From contig NW_003114465.1 of assembly GCF_000003605.2 (NCBI RefSeq), positions 207,771 to 240,960 on the forward strand: a stretch of DNA of 33,190 bases, in the 5' to 3' direction. The notes under the pieces are model-generated. The model made no database searches and was not told the origin of the DNA. It saw nothing but the letters and a program-made list of their open reading frames with translations. Origin of the DNA: Saccoglossus kowalevskii (lineage: Eukaryota; Hemichordata; Enteropneusta; Harrimaniidae). How positions within the stretch are numbered: the first letter of the stretch is position 1; each line of letters starts with the position of its first letter. The position numbers were made by a program, and so were the translations under genes. Positions 9,483 through 21,529 of the stretch are shown here, in pieces.

Positions 9483-10584
9483 ATCTAGTGTTCATAATTT
9501 AATGTGTCAAATTGACTTTCTTCCAAAACCTACAATTTCTGTGTGCAGCTCAACCTCCTGTTACCATAGTATTTTTTTATGTTGACATTGTCCAATGAAA
9601 TACAGAGACACTTTATTACAAATGACCAACTTTATATATTTTTGCCACATTGCCCAAATGTGAAATTCCAGTGGTCTTAGCAATGTAATCCAAATAGGAC
9701 ATGGGGTAACCATAGTAAATGCATGCTTTTTGTTCTGGGCTAAATCAAGTGTTCATAGTAGTGTATTGGGCTTAATATTCCATTCAGGTATGATGCTACA
9801 GAATCAAATAAACATGTACAATATCAGATGAACATTGTCATTTTTATTCATCAAACATACAATTTTTTTTAGAAAATATAGAAAATCACATTATTCTTGT
9901 CCAAACAAAGTCTGTGGTTAATGATTTGCTATGCAAACATGATGTACACATGACATGCACAACTATACAATCAATTTATGTCAGAAAAAAAACTTCTATT
10001 TTGTGCAAAATAATGAACACAAACACTGCACATGCACTTCTAAGTATTGCACCCATAGAAATTGAAACCGTATCTATGTTTATTAGACTGTCTAGTTCAA
10101 ATGAAGTCCTGTGTGCAGATTGAATTTAAGGCACTGATTTGATGTAGGAGATATTTATAATAACATTTAAGAATAGAGTTAGAACAAGAATCCGGTTAGG
10201 TACAAATAAATCTGAAATTGTGAGATGCAAAAAGTGGAAGCCATCCTATCCAGAGTACTGTAGTTGATAACATTTGTTGAAAGATGGATCAAGAACTGCA
10301 TTTTTTGAAAGAAAAATGGTTATTAGTCGATCATTTTGAATCCAATCAAGTAACCATTTTGCCACTAAATGACAAAAGTTGCATTCATGTATGTTTGACC
10401 TTGGTCTGAGTAAACTGTCAGCCCTTATTTGTTTTTTTGGATATCATCTCAAATGAAGGCATAGTCAATAGGAAGTTATAAAAGTTGTAACAGACTATTC
10501 AGGCCTAAGGACCTTCCTATAAACATACTTAGAAGGCTGTTGACAGTATTTCCTACAGCGATCCCATAATATAGTTCATTTATT
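9483..10584. other. Gap between the convergent helicase and DUF6589 relics
   Basis: No gene can be supported. The open frame at 9914-10123 is unrecognised. Around 10300-10370 there is a fragment related to the dispersed repeats at 21.5-22.4 kb and 30.0-30.4 kb (a 'cattttgaatcc' type core). An AATAAA on the minus strand at about 10579-10584 follows the DUF6589 stop codon directly. Confidence 0.4.
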
Positions 10585-12791
10585 TTAACTATCAAAAACA
10601 AAATTACCTTCTTCGTCAAGTAGTATGTATTTTTGTAGGATCTTTGGAGAGAATTTATTTAGCCAGTCTGTCTTTTCTAGATCTGTTGATGAAGTTGGAA
10701 GATCACACAGTGGTGTTTCTTCTTGGTCTTGTATCCCTAACAACTCCAAAGCTGTAGCAATGATTATATATATGCTTTCAATGTATCTTCTAAAAATACA
10801 TAATGTGCTCTGAATATGAAAAAAGTACATTTATTTGATAATAATACTGGTGTTTTTTGAATAAATAAATCTATTCTAGGTAGTACAAATTCATTACTCT
10901 TGCATGGTGTGATAGTTAAGGGCTTGAAATACAAAATTATTTTTCTACACTATTATTAGAATCAATAAAATTTAACAAATAGCTGTTTGAGTTGTATTTC
11001 AATTCTATGGTCTACAAAATCAGTATTTTTAATGAGCTGTAACAACACAACTTGTAACTCTTATGTACAGCAGAACCAGTTACATTTAATCTGTTTATAC
11101 TATTCCTCAGTTGAAACAATGATCCAAACTCTTCACCAGCTTGTAAAGCAAATAATAGCATGTGTTATATCAATCGATCAATTCTCTGGTTATCTTGCCA
11201 ACTGTTTATATTTGTCATTTAGAAATTTTAATTAGTTAAGGATTTACAAATTACATGACTTAAGGTTCATAGATCTTTTAATTGTTTCTTCTCTTGTGTG
11301 ACCTAACAGTGAACTAAAAAACGCAACAGACGTTTTCTGTTTAGTCTCACACAATCAGGGAAGAGACTGGGGAACAATGTAGATTCTGTTCACAGCAAAT
11401 ATATTCACTGGTGTACATTTTGACTATTTCAGTACATATCACCTGCTTTCAGCATAACATACTTGGGATTCACATTCTGGTATTATACGGTATATTGTAG
11501 AATGAAGAAACTACCTATCTGAACAAGATTCATTAAGCGATGTAATCATTTGGGTCGATGAATTAGTCCCTCACAGTTTTCATAACTTGTCCCCAAGAAG
11601 TTTTTTCCTGCAGCTTGAGCAGTATACGCACGTTCATTGGTAAGAACATCACCACCAAAAACCCTCTTGCCACAAATAACATGTGGCCTCCCTTCATCTG
11701 TATGTGGGATAAAGTTGGCATGAATATGCTCCAATATACTAATCATGTCATGTGATTTGTTCTCATTCTTGCTCAATAGCCCTAGAATAATATATTCAGA
11801 CTTTTTACTCGTTTCTTTTAAATATGAATGTTCAATGTAAGGAGACCGATTGTATATTAGGAACTTTGCTTTGATATTGTTCACAATTATGTTGCCGATA
11901 TGCAGTGTAAAGTTGTCATTGAGTGATGTACATTCTGCGATTGATGGCAATAACTTTGTTGCTGGGAATTGAAGAATATTCATGCGTGGTACATCAAGAG
12001 GACTGTTAGATGTAATTCTTCTTTTGACACTCACATTGAGAAACCAATAGATGCTTTCACGTTGTCTATCTTTTGTCGTATACGAGGAGTCCAGTCCATA
12101 GTGTCCTCTATGATGTCCCATGTAGGATTTCTGACCTTCTCAGATGACTTCAGGTATTTTTCCAAATAACGTGCTGTTGAATGCTGATTTGCACTTGATT
12201 TCACGTTATCTCCACAATTGTTATTTACAAAGGATATTCTACTTATCTTGGGGAAAAAAAAAACAATCTTTCCCACTACAGTTTCTATCTGGAATCATTA
12301 TCTGCATGCACAGTGTTGTTCCATTCTGACATTCCGCTATCCACAACCTTGGGATTTGGAATAGCCAATATGTTGGTCGTAAAAACCTCAGTGAAGCTAC
12401 GCGCATAACTCACTCATCGAATGTATTCCCCTGTAATGGGTTTGATGGTTTCACTTGGCAAGATATCACCACATGATATACTCTCCAGACATTTATAAAG
12501 TAAAGGGGTTGCAGTCCTCGATTTAGAAATAATGGCACCGAGATAAATTTTAGTCAGTTCATCTGGCGTTATATTCTTTAATTTCGAATCCATCATACAC
12601 ATCTCTTTGCTTTCCTGTACCAATGCTTTAGAAATTCTGTCTATTACCATTGACCTTGTATCAGAATCAGTTAACATCACATCTAGAATTCTCCTTTCAT
12701 TATTTCTAACCACTGCTTTGCAAATAGCATGTTGTGGTTCACTGCTCACGATTTTGCTCACTATTTGTGCTGGATGTTTCACAGGAATCTA
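10585..12791 (-). pseudogene. DUF6589-type protein pseudogene (four blocks)
   Basis: Read on the minus strand, four blocks match in order a large invertebrate family of transposon-like proteins carrying DUF6589. Block 1 (12791-12414): AQIVSKIVSSEPQHAICKAV and TPLLYKCLESI, after an atttag acceptor and ending in TGA beside a GTGAGT donor. Block 2 (about 12240-11525): TARYLEKYLKSSEKVRNPTW, a frameshift near 12040, then VKRRITSNSPLD, SEYIILGLLSKNENKSHDM, VICGKRVFGGDVLTNERAY and CEGLIHRP, with a TGA at 11546-11548 followed by LHRLMN and a GTAGTT donor. Block 3 (about 11140-11051): GSLFQLRNSINRLNV. Block 4 (10809-10585): IIIATALELLGIQDQEE to NFVFDS and a stop. The function of the family is unknown to me; the GD(Q/V)LT and LHRLMN signatures drive the call. 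Two internal stops and a frameshift mark it as dead, and family-typical C-terminal sequence appears to be missing. The L1-like LINE begins just beyond the 5' end, so an upstream exon may have been displaced or lost. Confidence 0.75.
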
Positions 12792-12863
12792 AATTAAAAA
12801 ATGTGTAAATTTCACATAACTGTGTGTCGATAAAACAAGTACAAATACTCCAACATACCAGAA

Positions 12864-13408
12864 ATGAAATCACACCAAAAATGCACATCAATGCAGGCGG
12901 ACGATGTAGAATCTCAATTATCTTCATTACGGCGTATCAATAAACAAACTGCTGCAGCAGTGGCCGATGCTACCAACTCGTGTTTGAAACTTGAGCGTTA
13001 TTCTCAGGGCGATAACCAGAGAAAAAAAGAAGATTGTGCAGTCATCATTTTGGATATTATTAAGGTGCGATTCAACATGTCGAACGTTGTTATTGACAAT
13101 GCACATCGTGTCCCGGTCCACGAAACACTTCGGCCAAATGATACACCTCGCTATATACTTGTAAAATTACCAATCCGTCGACAACGTGGACACATTTTGA
13201 CCAGGAAAAAGATTGCTCTAAAAGACGCAAGAACCTTATAACAGTAGACTTGTGTAAACAAGACTATGATACCAAAAAGAAGCTAAAGGAAGTAATTGAT
13301 ACAGCTTTCAAAGATGGAAAAGGAGTGAGATTATTAACAATGCGTGGTGAAGAAAATGGCTATGGCCATGACTATACATGTGTGATACTTATTAGGCCAT
13401 ATTTGTAA
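12864..13408 (+). pseudogene. L1-like ORF1 (RNA-binding protein) relic
   Basis: ORF1 proteins of L1-type LINEs trimerise through a coiled coil and bind the element RNA with an RRM and a C-terminal domain. Here an ATG at 12864 opens 125 residues: a heptad-like stretch (SQLSSLRRINKQTAAAV), then LERYSQGDNQR, which corresponds to the LE.YSRR.N entry to the RRM, then IIKVRFNMSNVVIDNAHRV and PRYILVKLPIRRQRGHIL. A frameshift near 13225 moves the rest to another frame (LCKQDYDTKKKLKEVI to LIRPYL, stop at 13406). The start region overlaps no other exon. The order and spacing fit invertebrate L1-like ORF1. Confidence 0.75.
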
Positions 13409-13801
13409 AGTTATGGATAAAGTACGAAAGGTTGAGTATAAATTGAGTCTGATAAATATTTTTATGAAGTAAGTCAGTGCCGGACTTTTGTCATTTGTAA
13501 AAGTGAAAGTAGGAATTCCCTTCTTTAGATATTGGTTAAATTTTAGTTCAAATACATGTAAAGCATTATGGCGGCGCCGGTGTGGCGAAATGTTTTTTCA
13601 TGCATCTTGTCATTTCACCTTTTTGCCTTTTTCCTTTTTCCCATTGCCCTGCACAATCGTGTTGCTGTCGGCGTTGTAGCAGACAGTGTTTTCTTGTTTC
13701 TTTTTTTGTGTTATATAATATTTAAAATAAATCAACGACGTATTCAAAATTCCATTGCATTGTGATCCAGCTGTGTGTTGTATCCCCCTTACAATTTCAC
13801 G

Positions 13802-14443
13802 ATGATTACTCCCTTTAAAGTTATCTCCTTAAATTTCGGGGCCTTGGAAATTACAAAAAAAGTAAAGCAGTTTTTGGTTGGTTAAAGAAATTAAAGCAAA
13901 GCCCAAATAATATTTCTAAAAGAAACAAACACGGTGGGAAATGATGAACAACTTTGGCGTAATAGTTTTCGATATTAATTCAGTGAGTACAGATGGACAT
14001 GGTAGAACCGTTATTGTTTCAGTTGATGTCATGCAAAATCACTATCTTCTGATTAATTCATAGTTCCCCAAATAAAGAGGAAGAACATGCTCAATTTCTC
14101 GATTCACAATTATTATTACTTAATTCTGCTATACTCCAACCTGAAATTATTTGGGGAAATGACCACAGTTTTACACCTGATATATTTCTGGATAGAATGG
14201 ATGGAAACCCCCCTTATGAAACGTTCTTGGGAAAAACAAAAAGATATTTGTGCTAAGTTTGATTTGATTTGAGGTATATGGAGGATACGTAATCCTACCA
14301 CACATAGATATACACGGAGACGTCTTAGGCCAAATCTCATTCAAAGTCGAATAGACTATTTCCTTGTTATTAATTCTCTCCAGTTGGCGGCGAGTAACGT
14401 ATATATTGATAGTGTGCAATCTGATCATTCCGCGATGATATAA
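13802..14443 (+). pseudogene. LINE ORF2 endonuclease relic
   Basis: This is the AP-type endonuclease domain that nicks target DNA for reverse transcription. It starts MITPFKVISLNFGALE, with the Asn of the LN.(R/G)G motif, and continues in shifted frames: AVFGWLKKLK, then IIFLKETNTVGND, where the usual QET motif is KET. Then come GRTVIVSVDV, IWRIRNPTTHRYTRR, SRIDYFLVINS, and finally SDHSAMI, the hallmark His/Asp end of this fold. At least three frame changes separate these blocks. A long fragment is also open on the opposite strand (14116-14428) but has no family match. Confidence 0.8.
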
Positions 14444-14635
14444 TGAAGCTTAGAAGTTCTTAATTAAAGCTTGGTAACGTGTCAGTTTGTACTGGTTGAT
14501 CTGCAAACAGTCAAAGTCGCCATCTTTGTTTATATGAGACCCACATATTTCGCGCATGCGTGGCGCGACGACTACCGCCCTTTAAATTAGATGATTGAGA
14601 GAGAGGGCTTTGTGAAGACCTTATTACCCCCCCAG

Positions 14636-16885
14636 AAAAAAATGAAGCATTGAATGCTATGCCAAGAAATAAACCCAAGGAAATGATGGACTCAGTGTTC
14701 AGTACTACTTTACTTTCTGGCCTCTACGTGGAGAATACTTGGTTAATGCATTAAATGCTTCAGTTGTAACTGAAGAAAAAATGAAGCATTGAATGCTATG
14801 CCAAGAAATAAAACCCAAGGAAATGATGGACTCAGTGTTCAGTACTACTTTACTTTCTGGCCTCTACGTGGAGAATACTTGGTTAATGCATTAAATGCTT
14901 CAGTTGTAACTGATGAATTTTCAAATAGTCAAAACCAGGGGATCATCAAACTTCATCGAAAAAAAGGTAAAGACAAACTGTTCATCCGCAACTGGCGAAC
15001 AATCACCCTGCTTAGTACAGATTATAAAATTGCATCAAAATGTATTGCTCACAGGTTGGATAAGGTGTTATTCATGATTGTTAAATGGCTTTTGCCGAAC
15101 GCAGATCCATTGGGGACTCAATTCGCTTAATTGAAGGTATAATGCAATTCACCAAAGATAATAATTTACCTGGGATTCTCGATTTCAAAAAAGCTTTTGA
15201 TAGCTTAGAGTGGGAATATATCTTGTATGCATTAAAGCAATTTAATTGCGGCAAAGCGACCGAGATTTGAGTACTGGCCCATGGGTATTTAAATCTTGGC
15301 AGAGGAGTCGGGCAGGGAGACCCTGTCTCACCTGCCTTATTATAGCTCTTGAGGTATTTCTAACATCACTAAGACAACGTGAGTCTATTACGGGAATAAA
15401 TATTCAAGGCTCGGATATAAAATAGTCATCATTTGCACATGATTTTTGGGAAATTTGAGCTCTGTTGGTCATTTATTTACATTGTTAGATGTATTCGGCA
15501 CTTTGTCAGTATTACAAGTAAAATACGAGAAAGCCGAAGCCATGTGGCTTGGGCGTGGTACCCGCTGGCCAATGTTACCAATGAATATAATGTTGTTGCA
15601 ATATCGATCTAGCATATATATTGACTATTGAAGGACCACTCGATTCGCTAAAGTAATGCCTGCATCTTTGGTCTCTTCGAAAACTGTCATTGATAGGTAA
15701 AACCCAAATAGTCAAATCACTGCTAATTCAATTTTTTTTATTTAATCTTGTAGTCATAAAAATGCACGATATTAAAACAATAAACAGATTTATCCACACA
15801 TTTATTTGGAATGGACCAGACAGGGTGGGAAGAAATACATTTGGTGATATTGCTCAGTGGAGAATAAATTTATTAGATATTTTCGCTCTGTATCATGCGT
15901 CAAGTGGATTTAACGTTTCCTAGACCCTGCTGTTACCCATCCTTGAAAAAAATCCTCTCTATCTTAGACCCCTTCAGAGGTAGCATTATCTTCTAATTTC
16001 TCTACTATCCGCCTCACTGCCAGCCTTCTGCACAGTTGGTCAAAGTTTAATATCTTCCAAAAGCAAATCCAGTCAGTAGAAAATATTGTATTTTTTAACT
16101 CTAAAATATTCATAAATGGCAGGAGTGTATACAGCCTGGATTTCATTTCCAAAGGTATTATTTATATTGCTGACTTGTATGATGCTGGAGGGTATCCAAA
16201 AACGCGGGAATCTTTTAAACGCACAGGGCTAACAAAAAACATTTTCTCTAGTATCAAGGATTACTTTCATGTCTATCTCTGCCCGCAAAATGGAAGTCAT
16301 GTTAATCATATTCTGTTAGACCAGAACTACCAATTGGTATGCTCATTGGGAATAAGTTTGCTCCTATGGGTTGTATTAATTGTAGGCAATTACTAAGATT
16401 GCTCTCTGCGTCCTATTTTGTACCTCCTAGAGAACAAACGTATTATCAATTTTTTATATTGGGGACAAAGAGTGGAAAGAATTGTATTCACCCCATTCAC
16501 ATTTACAATAGAATCAAAACTTCAGGAATTCCAATAAAAACGAAATATTTTGTATACTAATTTTTTACTTCTATGTATGAGACCTCTTCGTGTAACTTCA
16601 AGTCTATGTACGGTTGTTAACAATGCCGAAGAAACAGTTTTACTCGTTTTTGTGCAATGTGATTATATACAATCGCTATGGAATAATATATTAAGAAAAT
16701 GGGAAACTTCCCTTAATATTCCAGAAAATATTTCAACAAAACAGATAATTCTAATAGATAATACGCTTTCTAAATTGCTGAACCCTATCATACTAATTAC
16801 TAAACAAACGATATATCAGAGCAAGTTAAAGGGTAATCTGTCTACATTTAACACGGTGAAGGCAATTTTTATGGTTCCAAATTAA
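14636..16885 (+). pseudogene. LINE ORF2 reverse transcriptase and C-terminal region relic
   Basis: Blocks in order: EALNAMPRNKT..GNDGLSV (14789 on, and in an upstream duplicate), FIRNWRTITLLSTDYKIASK, RRSIGDSIRLIEGIMQF, LDFKKAFDSLEW (motif A with the catalytic Asp region), RGVGQGDPVSPALL (motif B), SFAHDFW at 15429-15446 where FADD is expected, KAEAMWLGRGTRW, IGKTQIVKSLLIQFF, FIHTFIWNGPDRVGR, then FINGRSVYSLDFISKGIIYI and QCDYIQSLWNNIL, which are typical of the L1-like C-terminus. The FAHD substitution removes a metal-binding Asp of the polymerase centre. Several frame changes and stops occur throughout. Confidence 0.85.
14641..14917 (+). repeat. Tandem duplication within the LINE RT (about 139 bp x 2)
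   Basis: The segment at 14641-14779 is repeated directly at 14780-14917. The copies are nearly identical: the only clear differences are one extra A in the second copy (aaataaaaccc vs aaataaaccc) and the final bases. The duplicated part covers the start of the RT region (EALNAMPRNK to NASVVT). Its high identity inside a badly decayed element shows that the duplication is much younger than the LINE insertion. Confidence 0.9.
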
Positions 16886-19540
16886 CATAATCTGTTTGAA
16901 AGAACGTTTTACTTGCTTGTTAATGGTGTTCGTGTAACATTCGTTTCTAATCTACATATATTATTCTACATTTCCATATAGAACACATGAACAAAATACC
17001 AAAATCAACTATTGCATCGACCAAGTGCACAAATATCCCATATTAATCATATAACTACATACGACTTTTCAAAGAACATTAATTCATTCATTCTACTGTT
17101 TTGTGGCACTATTTGAGCACGCGATTTGTAATGAATGTAATTTTGGTTGGTTGGTTTGATTGGTCATGTATATTAACCTTTCTGACCTCCACTAACTAGT
17201 GAAATTCAAAATAACGTCGTCACAGATAAATGCATAGCATTTTATGAAGTCTTGCATTTCTGGATTCTGGTAATCCAAATAAAATATGCTGTAAATGCTT
17301 AAGTCACATATTCTACAATCTAGCAATATAGTTGTAATTAGTATTTTTTCTGACTGTACATCATATTCTACACTGAAATCCAACAACGAAGTTATGGTTT
17401 GGGATGTCCATCCGAGAAATCGAAGCTCTAATACTATATTTTAATAAATAATAAAAATAATAAATAATAAACAAGTAAAACAAAATTTAAAAGCAGTTTT
17501 TAAAGTATAGTAAGATTAACAAAAACTACTATAAATATAATACACAAATCTCATTTGCAACTTTCGAAGGAGCTATGCACAACTAATACTCAAGTAGACA
17601 TGACAACATAACCAAAAGTCATGAATCACGGCACGAAAGAGTTCAGCTGACACATACTACATATGTAGGAAAGGGGTAGTAAAATTGACATAAGCCATCT
17701 GGATCGTGATCTTGAAAAACGAATTAGGTGTTGTACACAAGAAAAATCATTATGTATTTATTATAGCGAATTACGTTTTGTACACGTGAGATTCACGTAT
17801 TTAATTATTATCATAGTATAAACTGATACACACTCAGAGGTTGGATTTATAGCCAAGAGTTGGGCGCCTTTAACACTACATGTACACATGCCTGGAAGAG
17901 GGCGTTTCTGGGATAAGATGTGTACTTATGTTGACTTTGACTACTATTGATGACCAAGTAATTCTGTTGACTTGGGCATTGATGAATTGTCTATCGCGAT
18001 TTGTTAAGCGCGGACAGTACGTGGGACTTCAATGTTCTGTGAAATAGTGACTGGCGAAAAGCTCCTGGTCATCACAATTATGTTGGGAAGGCCTAATGAA
18101 GAGGACATAACAAAATCAAGACAACGCGACACTATATTTAGCTGGTACTAAACAAAGCCATAACACCATGTGATTGCGTTCTGTTAAGGATGTAACTATG
18201 AATGAGAGGAACATCGTCGACTTGACTAAGCGAGACTACACGAACCGACCGCTTAATAATAATAATTGAGTACTGGACTATTTAACTTATTGTACAAAGG
18301 TATGGGTAAGTGCGTGCCATATACTAAATTTGGTAGACGTTTTTGCAATATAGGCTCAGTGTGTGATATTGGTTGATTGTAGGCTACTAAAACATATTCT
18401 TTAATCTATATGACGTATTATATACACAGATAGTACGAATATATGTGGTGTAATTGTGTTACCATAGGCACAGCACGTACGCTGTTTTTTCACACAATGT
18501 TCTAAAATTAGTTATTTTGAACAATCTGCATGTTTTGGGCGTGTAGTTTGTTGTATTATAAACATATAGTTCATAAATATATAATTGTATTAAGTATCAC
18601 AACTCTACAAGGCTTACCCTAGAGTATTGGGACCTGGTAATCACGGGGTCATGTCAGGTGCTTGCAATTATTTGCTGATGACGTATTGCCTTGCCCTTTT
18701 ATATAATTGTATTCTTAATAGAGTTTCAGGAGGAAAGGACATGGCTACCCAACCAGAGGTTGGTGATTGGAATTAGCAACCATGGGGTAGGAATGGAGGC
18801 TTGAATGGTAATAAAGCAGAACAATCTGTGTGGAAATATAGGTGTGCGTACTTTTGTTTGATTCATACAGTATATTGTAGACACGGTGTATGTGTTTCCT
18901 CACGTTATCTATACGCTTCCTTCTGTAATACTTACTGGAGAACCCAAAATATCTCTGATTTGATTCTGCTGACATTATGGAGAGAGACGCGTTCAGTATA
19001 AGTGTAGACTGCCAAGCAAGTTGAGCACCCCAATTCTGTGACTTGTATGCAATCTGGTCGTAGAAATTGGAAGCGTGGAGAAAGTCAAAAGTTCAGTGTG
19101 ACGTACACACACAAACTACTGCTGTTAGTGACTAGTTGCAGGAACACTTGCTGGAATCTTCAGTACATAGAGACGACATAATTATAATTTTATGAAAGGT
19201 GGAAGTAATTTCAATCACCTTGTGGGGATAACCAGGCAGGTTATTGATTCAGTAGGACATTGTACTTAAGTACACGTCGATGTATACCAGTATCTCCATT
19301 CGAATACTCTATTACCCTTCACATTCTTTCTTGTATATATAGTTTGTCAGTAATGTTTTTTGACATAACTTTAGGTATAGTCGTAAATAAGTGGTCTTTT
19401 TTAGATTGTGTATTAACGAGCATTGTGTTACATAAACATCTGCTGCCATGTGACCTAGGGTTGTCACGATATAGATATATAAGCAATAAACACATTTAGT
19501 TGGAGTTTAGTTGGATTATGATCATTCTCATTTACTGATA
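16886..19540. other. Gene-free stretch after the LINE
   Basis: No gene or RNA recognised. A (TTGG)n-like tract lies near 17143-17160. AT-rich low-complexity sequence lies at 17438-17480. Open frames at 17192-17386 (minus), 18745-18975 (minus), 18801-19001 and 19260-19499 have no recognisable motif or splice context. Confidence 0.45.
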
Positions 19541-20440
19541 TATAAACCACTGAGATTTCGATGGATTACCCACAATCCACTAGTTCAGTTTTAGGGTTTA
19601 CCAGTAAGCCAATTAAGGTTTGTTATTGCTTACACACAAGACACGTGTATATTGTGATTTCTAGTTATATACTAGTTAATAAATTAAAGTAGACAAATTT
19701 AGAATTTTAATTGTGCATTACTAGAAATATCTCCATATCATACTTGCGTAAATAGTCATGTCATTCACTTATACTGTTAAAGATACTGAAGTAATATAAT
19801 CAAACTATTGATGCACGTATGATTTGTTCAGTAGTTTTACTCTTTTCAAAAAAGACGAACCTCAGTAACTGGATTATTAATAGGGCAATCATGGAACAAC
19901 AAACACAACATTATTAGGTTGAGGATTTAGAAACATCAACCAGTATATGCAGTTTTGAAAATTGGTCGTTATATGAGATATTACTTCCATGCTCTGCAGG
20001 TAGCCCACAAATCTAACAGACTGATTATATATTATTGCCGCTCGCATGATTATCTCAAACAATAAATGGATTAACACGAATATCACGAAATAACACGTAC
20101 CAGTTGGTGATTGCATTATGGAACGGGTGATCCTTTATGAACACAAATATTTATTCATGTTTTGTCCAAAACTACATCTGATGTCCTAAACAGCACAGCA
20201 TCGACTGGTAAGTATGCGTGTCCATTTTTACTATTACATTATTTTCGAAGCAACTAGAGCAGAGTTGTTTCAGTTTCCCATTTCTTGTTACCCGTCAAAT
20301 TGTACATATTTCAGAGAAAACTACTACTGTAGTACTATATGGTGCATGTTTGCTCTAGTGACCCCTAGCGTTCGATGTACAGTTTACAAGGATAACAAAG
20401 ACGGCAGGGCGGCACACATTCCAATTTAATTCTATTTTAC
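19541..20440 (+). repeat. Inverted segmental duplicate, copy 2 (with pseudo-exon)
   Basis: This is the plus-strand partner of 1140-1950, aligning over most of its length with many substitutions and indels. The part at about 20001-20207 matches the candidate exon of copy 1 (KSNRL, then FIHVL and DVLNSTAS) but has several stops and frameshifts. Its 3' border keeps a perfect GTAAGT donor at 20208 and a gtttcag acceptor-like site ending at 20273. The homology runs well beyond the putative exon on both sides, so the duplicated unit was genomic. Confidence 0.75.
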
Positions 20441-21529
20441 ACTTGTATACAAGGAATGGGCTCCAAACCAAACACGACAATCCTTAACATAATAAACCAG
20501 GTCTAGTTGTAAACCGGGCACCGTAATGTATGAGGTGACATTTGTGGTTGTTTTATATGATTTAACCATACTATATATTACAATGAACATCAGATTTAAT
20601 TATTTATATACAATTAGCTTTCATACCAACTATCAATATGTTATGCCATTCTATATGAATAATTATGTAATGTTTACATTTGACATAATATCAAAAACTA
20701 CACAAGTATAAGTAATCATAATACAGTGTATTATTATATCTGTCACCGTAACGCCATAAGGGACTGGACAGGAGGGAATAGGTTGGTGTTTTTTGGGGGT
20801 GGGTCACTGATTTTCGTGCAAGTGTTGTGGGGAGGGTTACAGTTATCTGTGAAGGCATAAATAGAAGGGTCACAATTTTTTGTGCAATGCAAGCCTCATG
20901 ACAACGCAGTAAAAGTAGCCGAGATTTTATGCACAGTGTGGTTGACTGTGTTGCCTCAACAAACACCTATTCTTATTACTCATTTAGCAGTTGTATTTAC
21001 ATTGAATGACATGTTAACAAATTAAGTTATATTCAGAGCTATGGCGAGGACCCACTGTCTGATGATTCTAATATTTAATAATCAGACAGTGGAAATGAAT
21101 ATTTTCAGCCGGTACACCAGGTCTGGGAGAAAAAAACAAGTTACTGGAACAGAAAGTTCTTTGGCGGCTGTTTGATTAAAACACACTGTCGTGATTATAA
21201 TATGTGTTTACAATACCAATAGCCACTGTTTGTTTACATGTATTTCAACAGACCGTAACTAATATGCAAATTACTTAATACACTGATTATTCAAATGTAA
21301 TCTTTATATGTAATTATCTTAAGCCATGATTATCACGTGTAAGAGGAATTAAGGCCGCCAGTACTAGTTAATAATAATATTTGATCTAGCAGTGGTGTGG
21401 CTAGCATTTTTCTACTATAAAAGTACAACCAGTTACCTCATTCCATTGCAATGTTATAATTAATTTTCTTTGTTATAATTTTTATAATCTTTTTAGTGTA
21501 GTTTTTATAGTATGATTCAACAAGTCATT
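20441..21529. other. Non-coding stretch with a dispersed repeat
   Basis: No gene seen. The 20745-20905 part (gggtcactgattttcgtgca ... gggtcacaattttttgtgca) resembles 22785-22935 and looks like a dispersed G-rich repeat built from 'gggtca' phrases. A short inverted repeat (cactgtctgatgattc / aatcagacagtg) lies at 21053-21091. Confidence 0.4.
21053..21091. repeat. Short perfect hairpin
   Basis: The sequence cactgtctgatgattctaat is followed closely by attaataatcagacagtg-type sequence. The 10-11-bp arms cactgtctgat and atcagacagtg are perfectly complementary around a loop of about 17 bases. It sits in non-coding DNA and its role is unknown. Confidence 0.6.

Larger units (their letters stand above)
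12864..16885 (+). mobile_element. Decayed L1-like LINE (ORF1, endonuclease, RT, C-terminus)
   Basis: A non-LTR retrotransposon lies in the plus orientation with all main parts in order: ORF1 (12864-13408), AP-type endonuclease (13802-14443), reverse transcriptase (14636-15640) and the C-terminal region (15690-16885). Every part is broken by stops or frameshifts. The linker between endonuclease and RT is replaced by about 180 bp of unrelated-looking sequence (14450-14630). No poly(A) tail is visible. A (TTGG)n-like tract near 17143-17160 could be a 3' tail, which is speculative. The element sits next to the first visible exon of the DUF6589 relic. Confidence 0.85.

Noticed and set aside
11969-12329. 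Plus-strand open frames at 11969-12169 and 12144-12329, and 12607-12792
   Set aside because: They are antisense to the DUF6589 blocks, which carry recognisable family motifs on the minus strand.
20691-20966. 91-residue minus-strand frame
   Set aside because: It lies in a dispersed G-rich repeat that recurs near 22.8 kb and has no protein-like motif.
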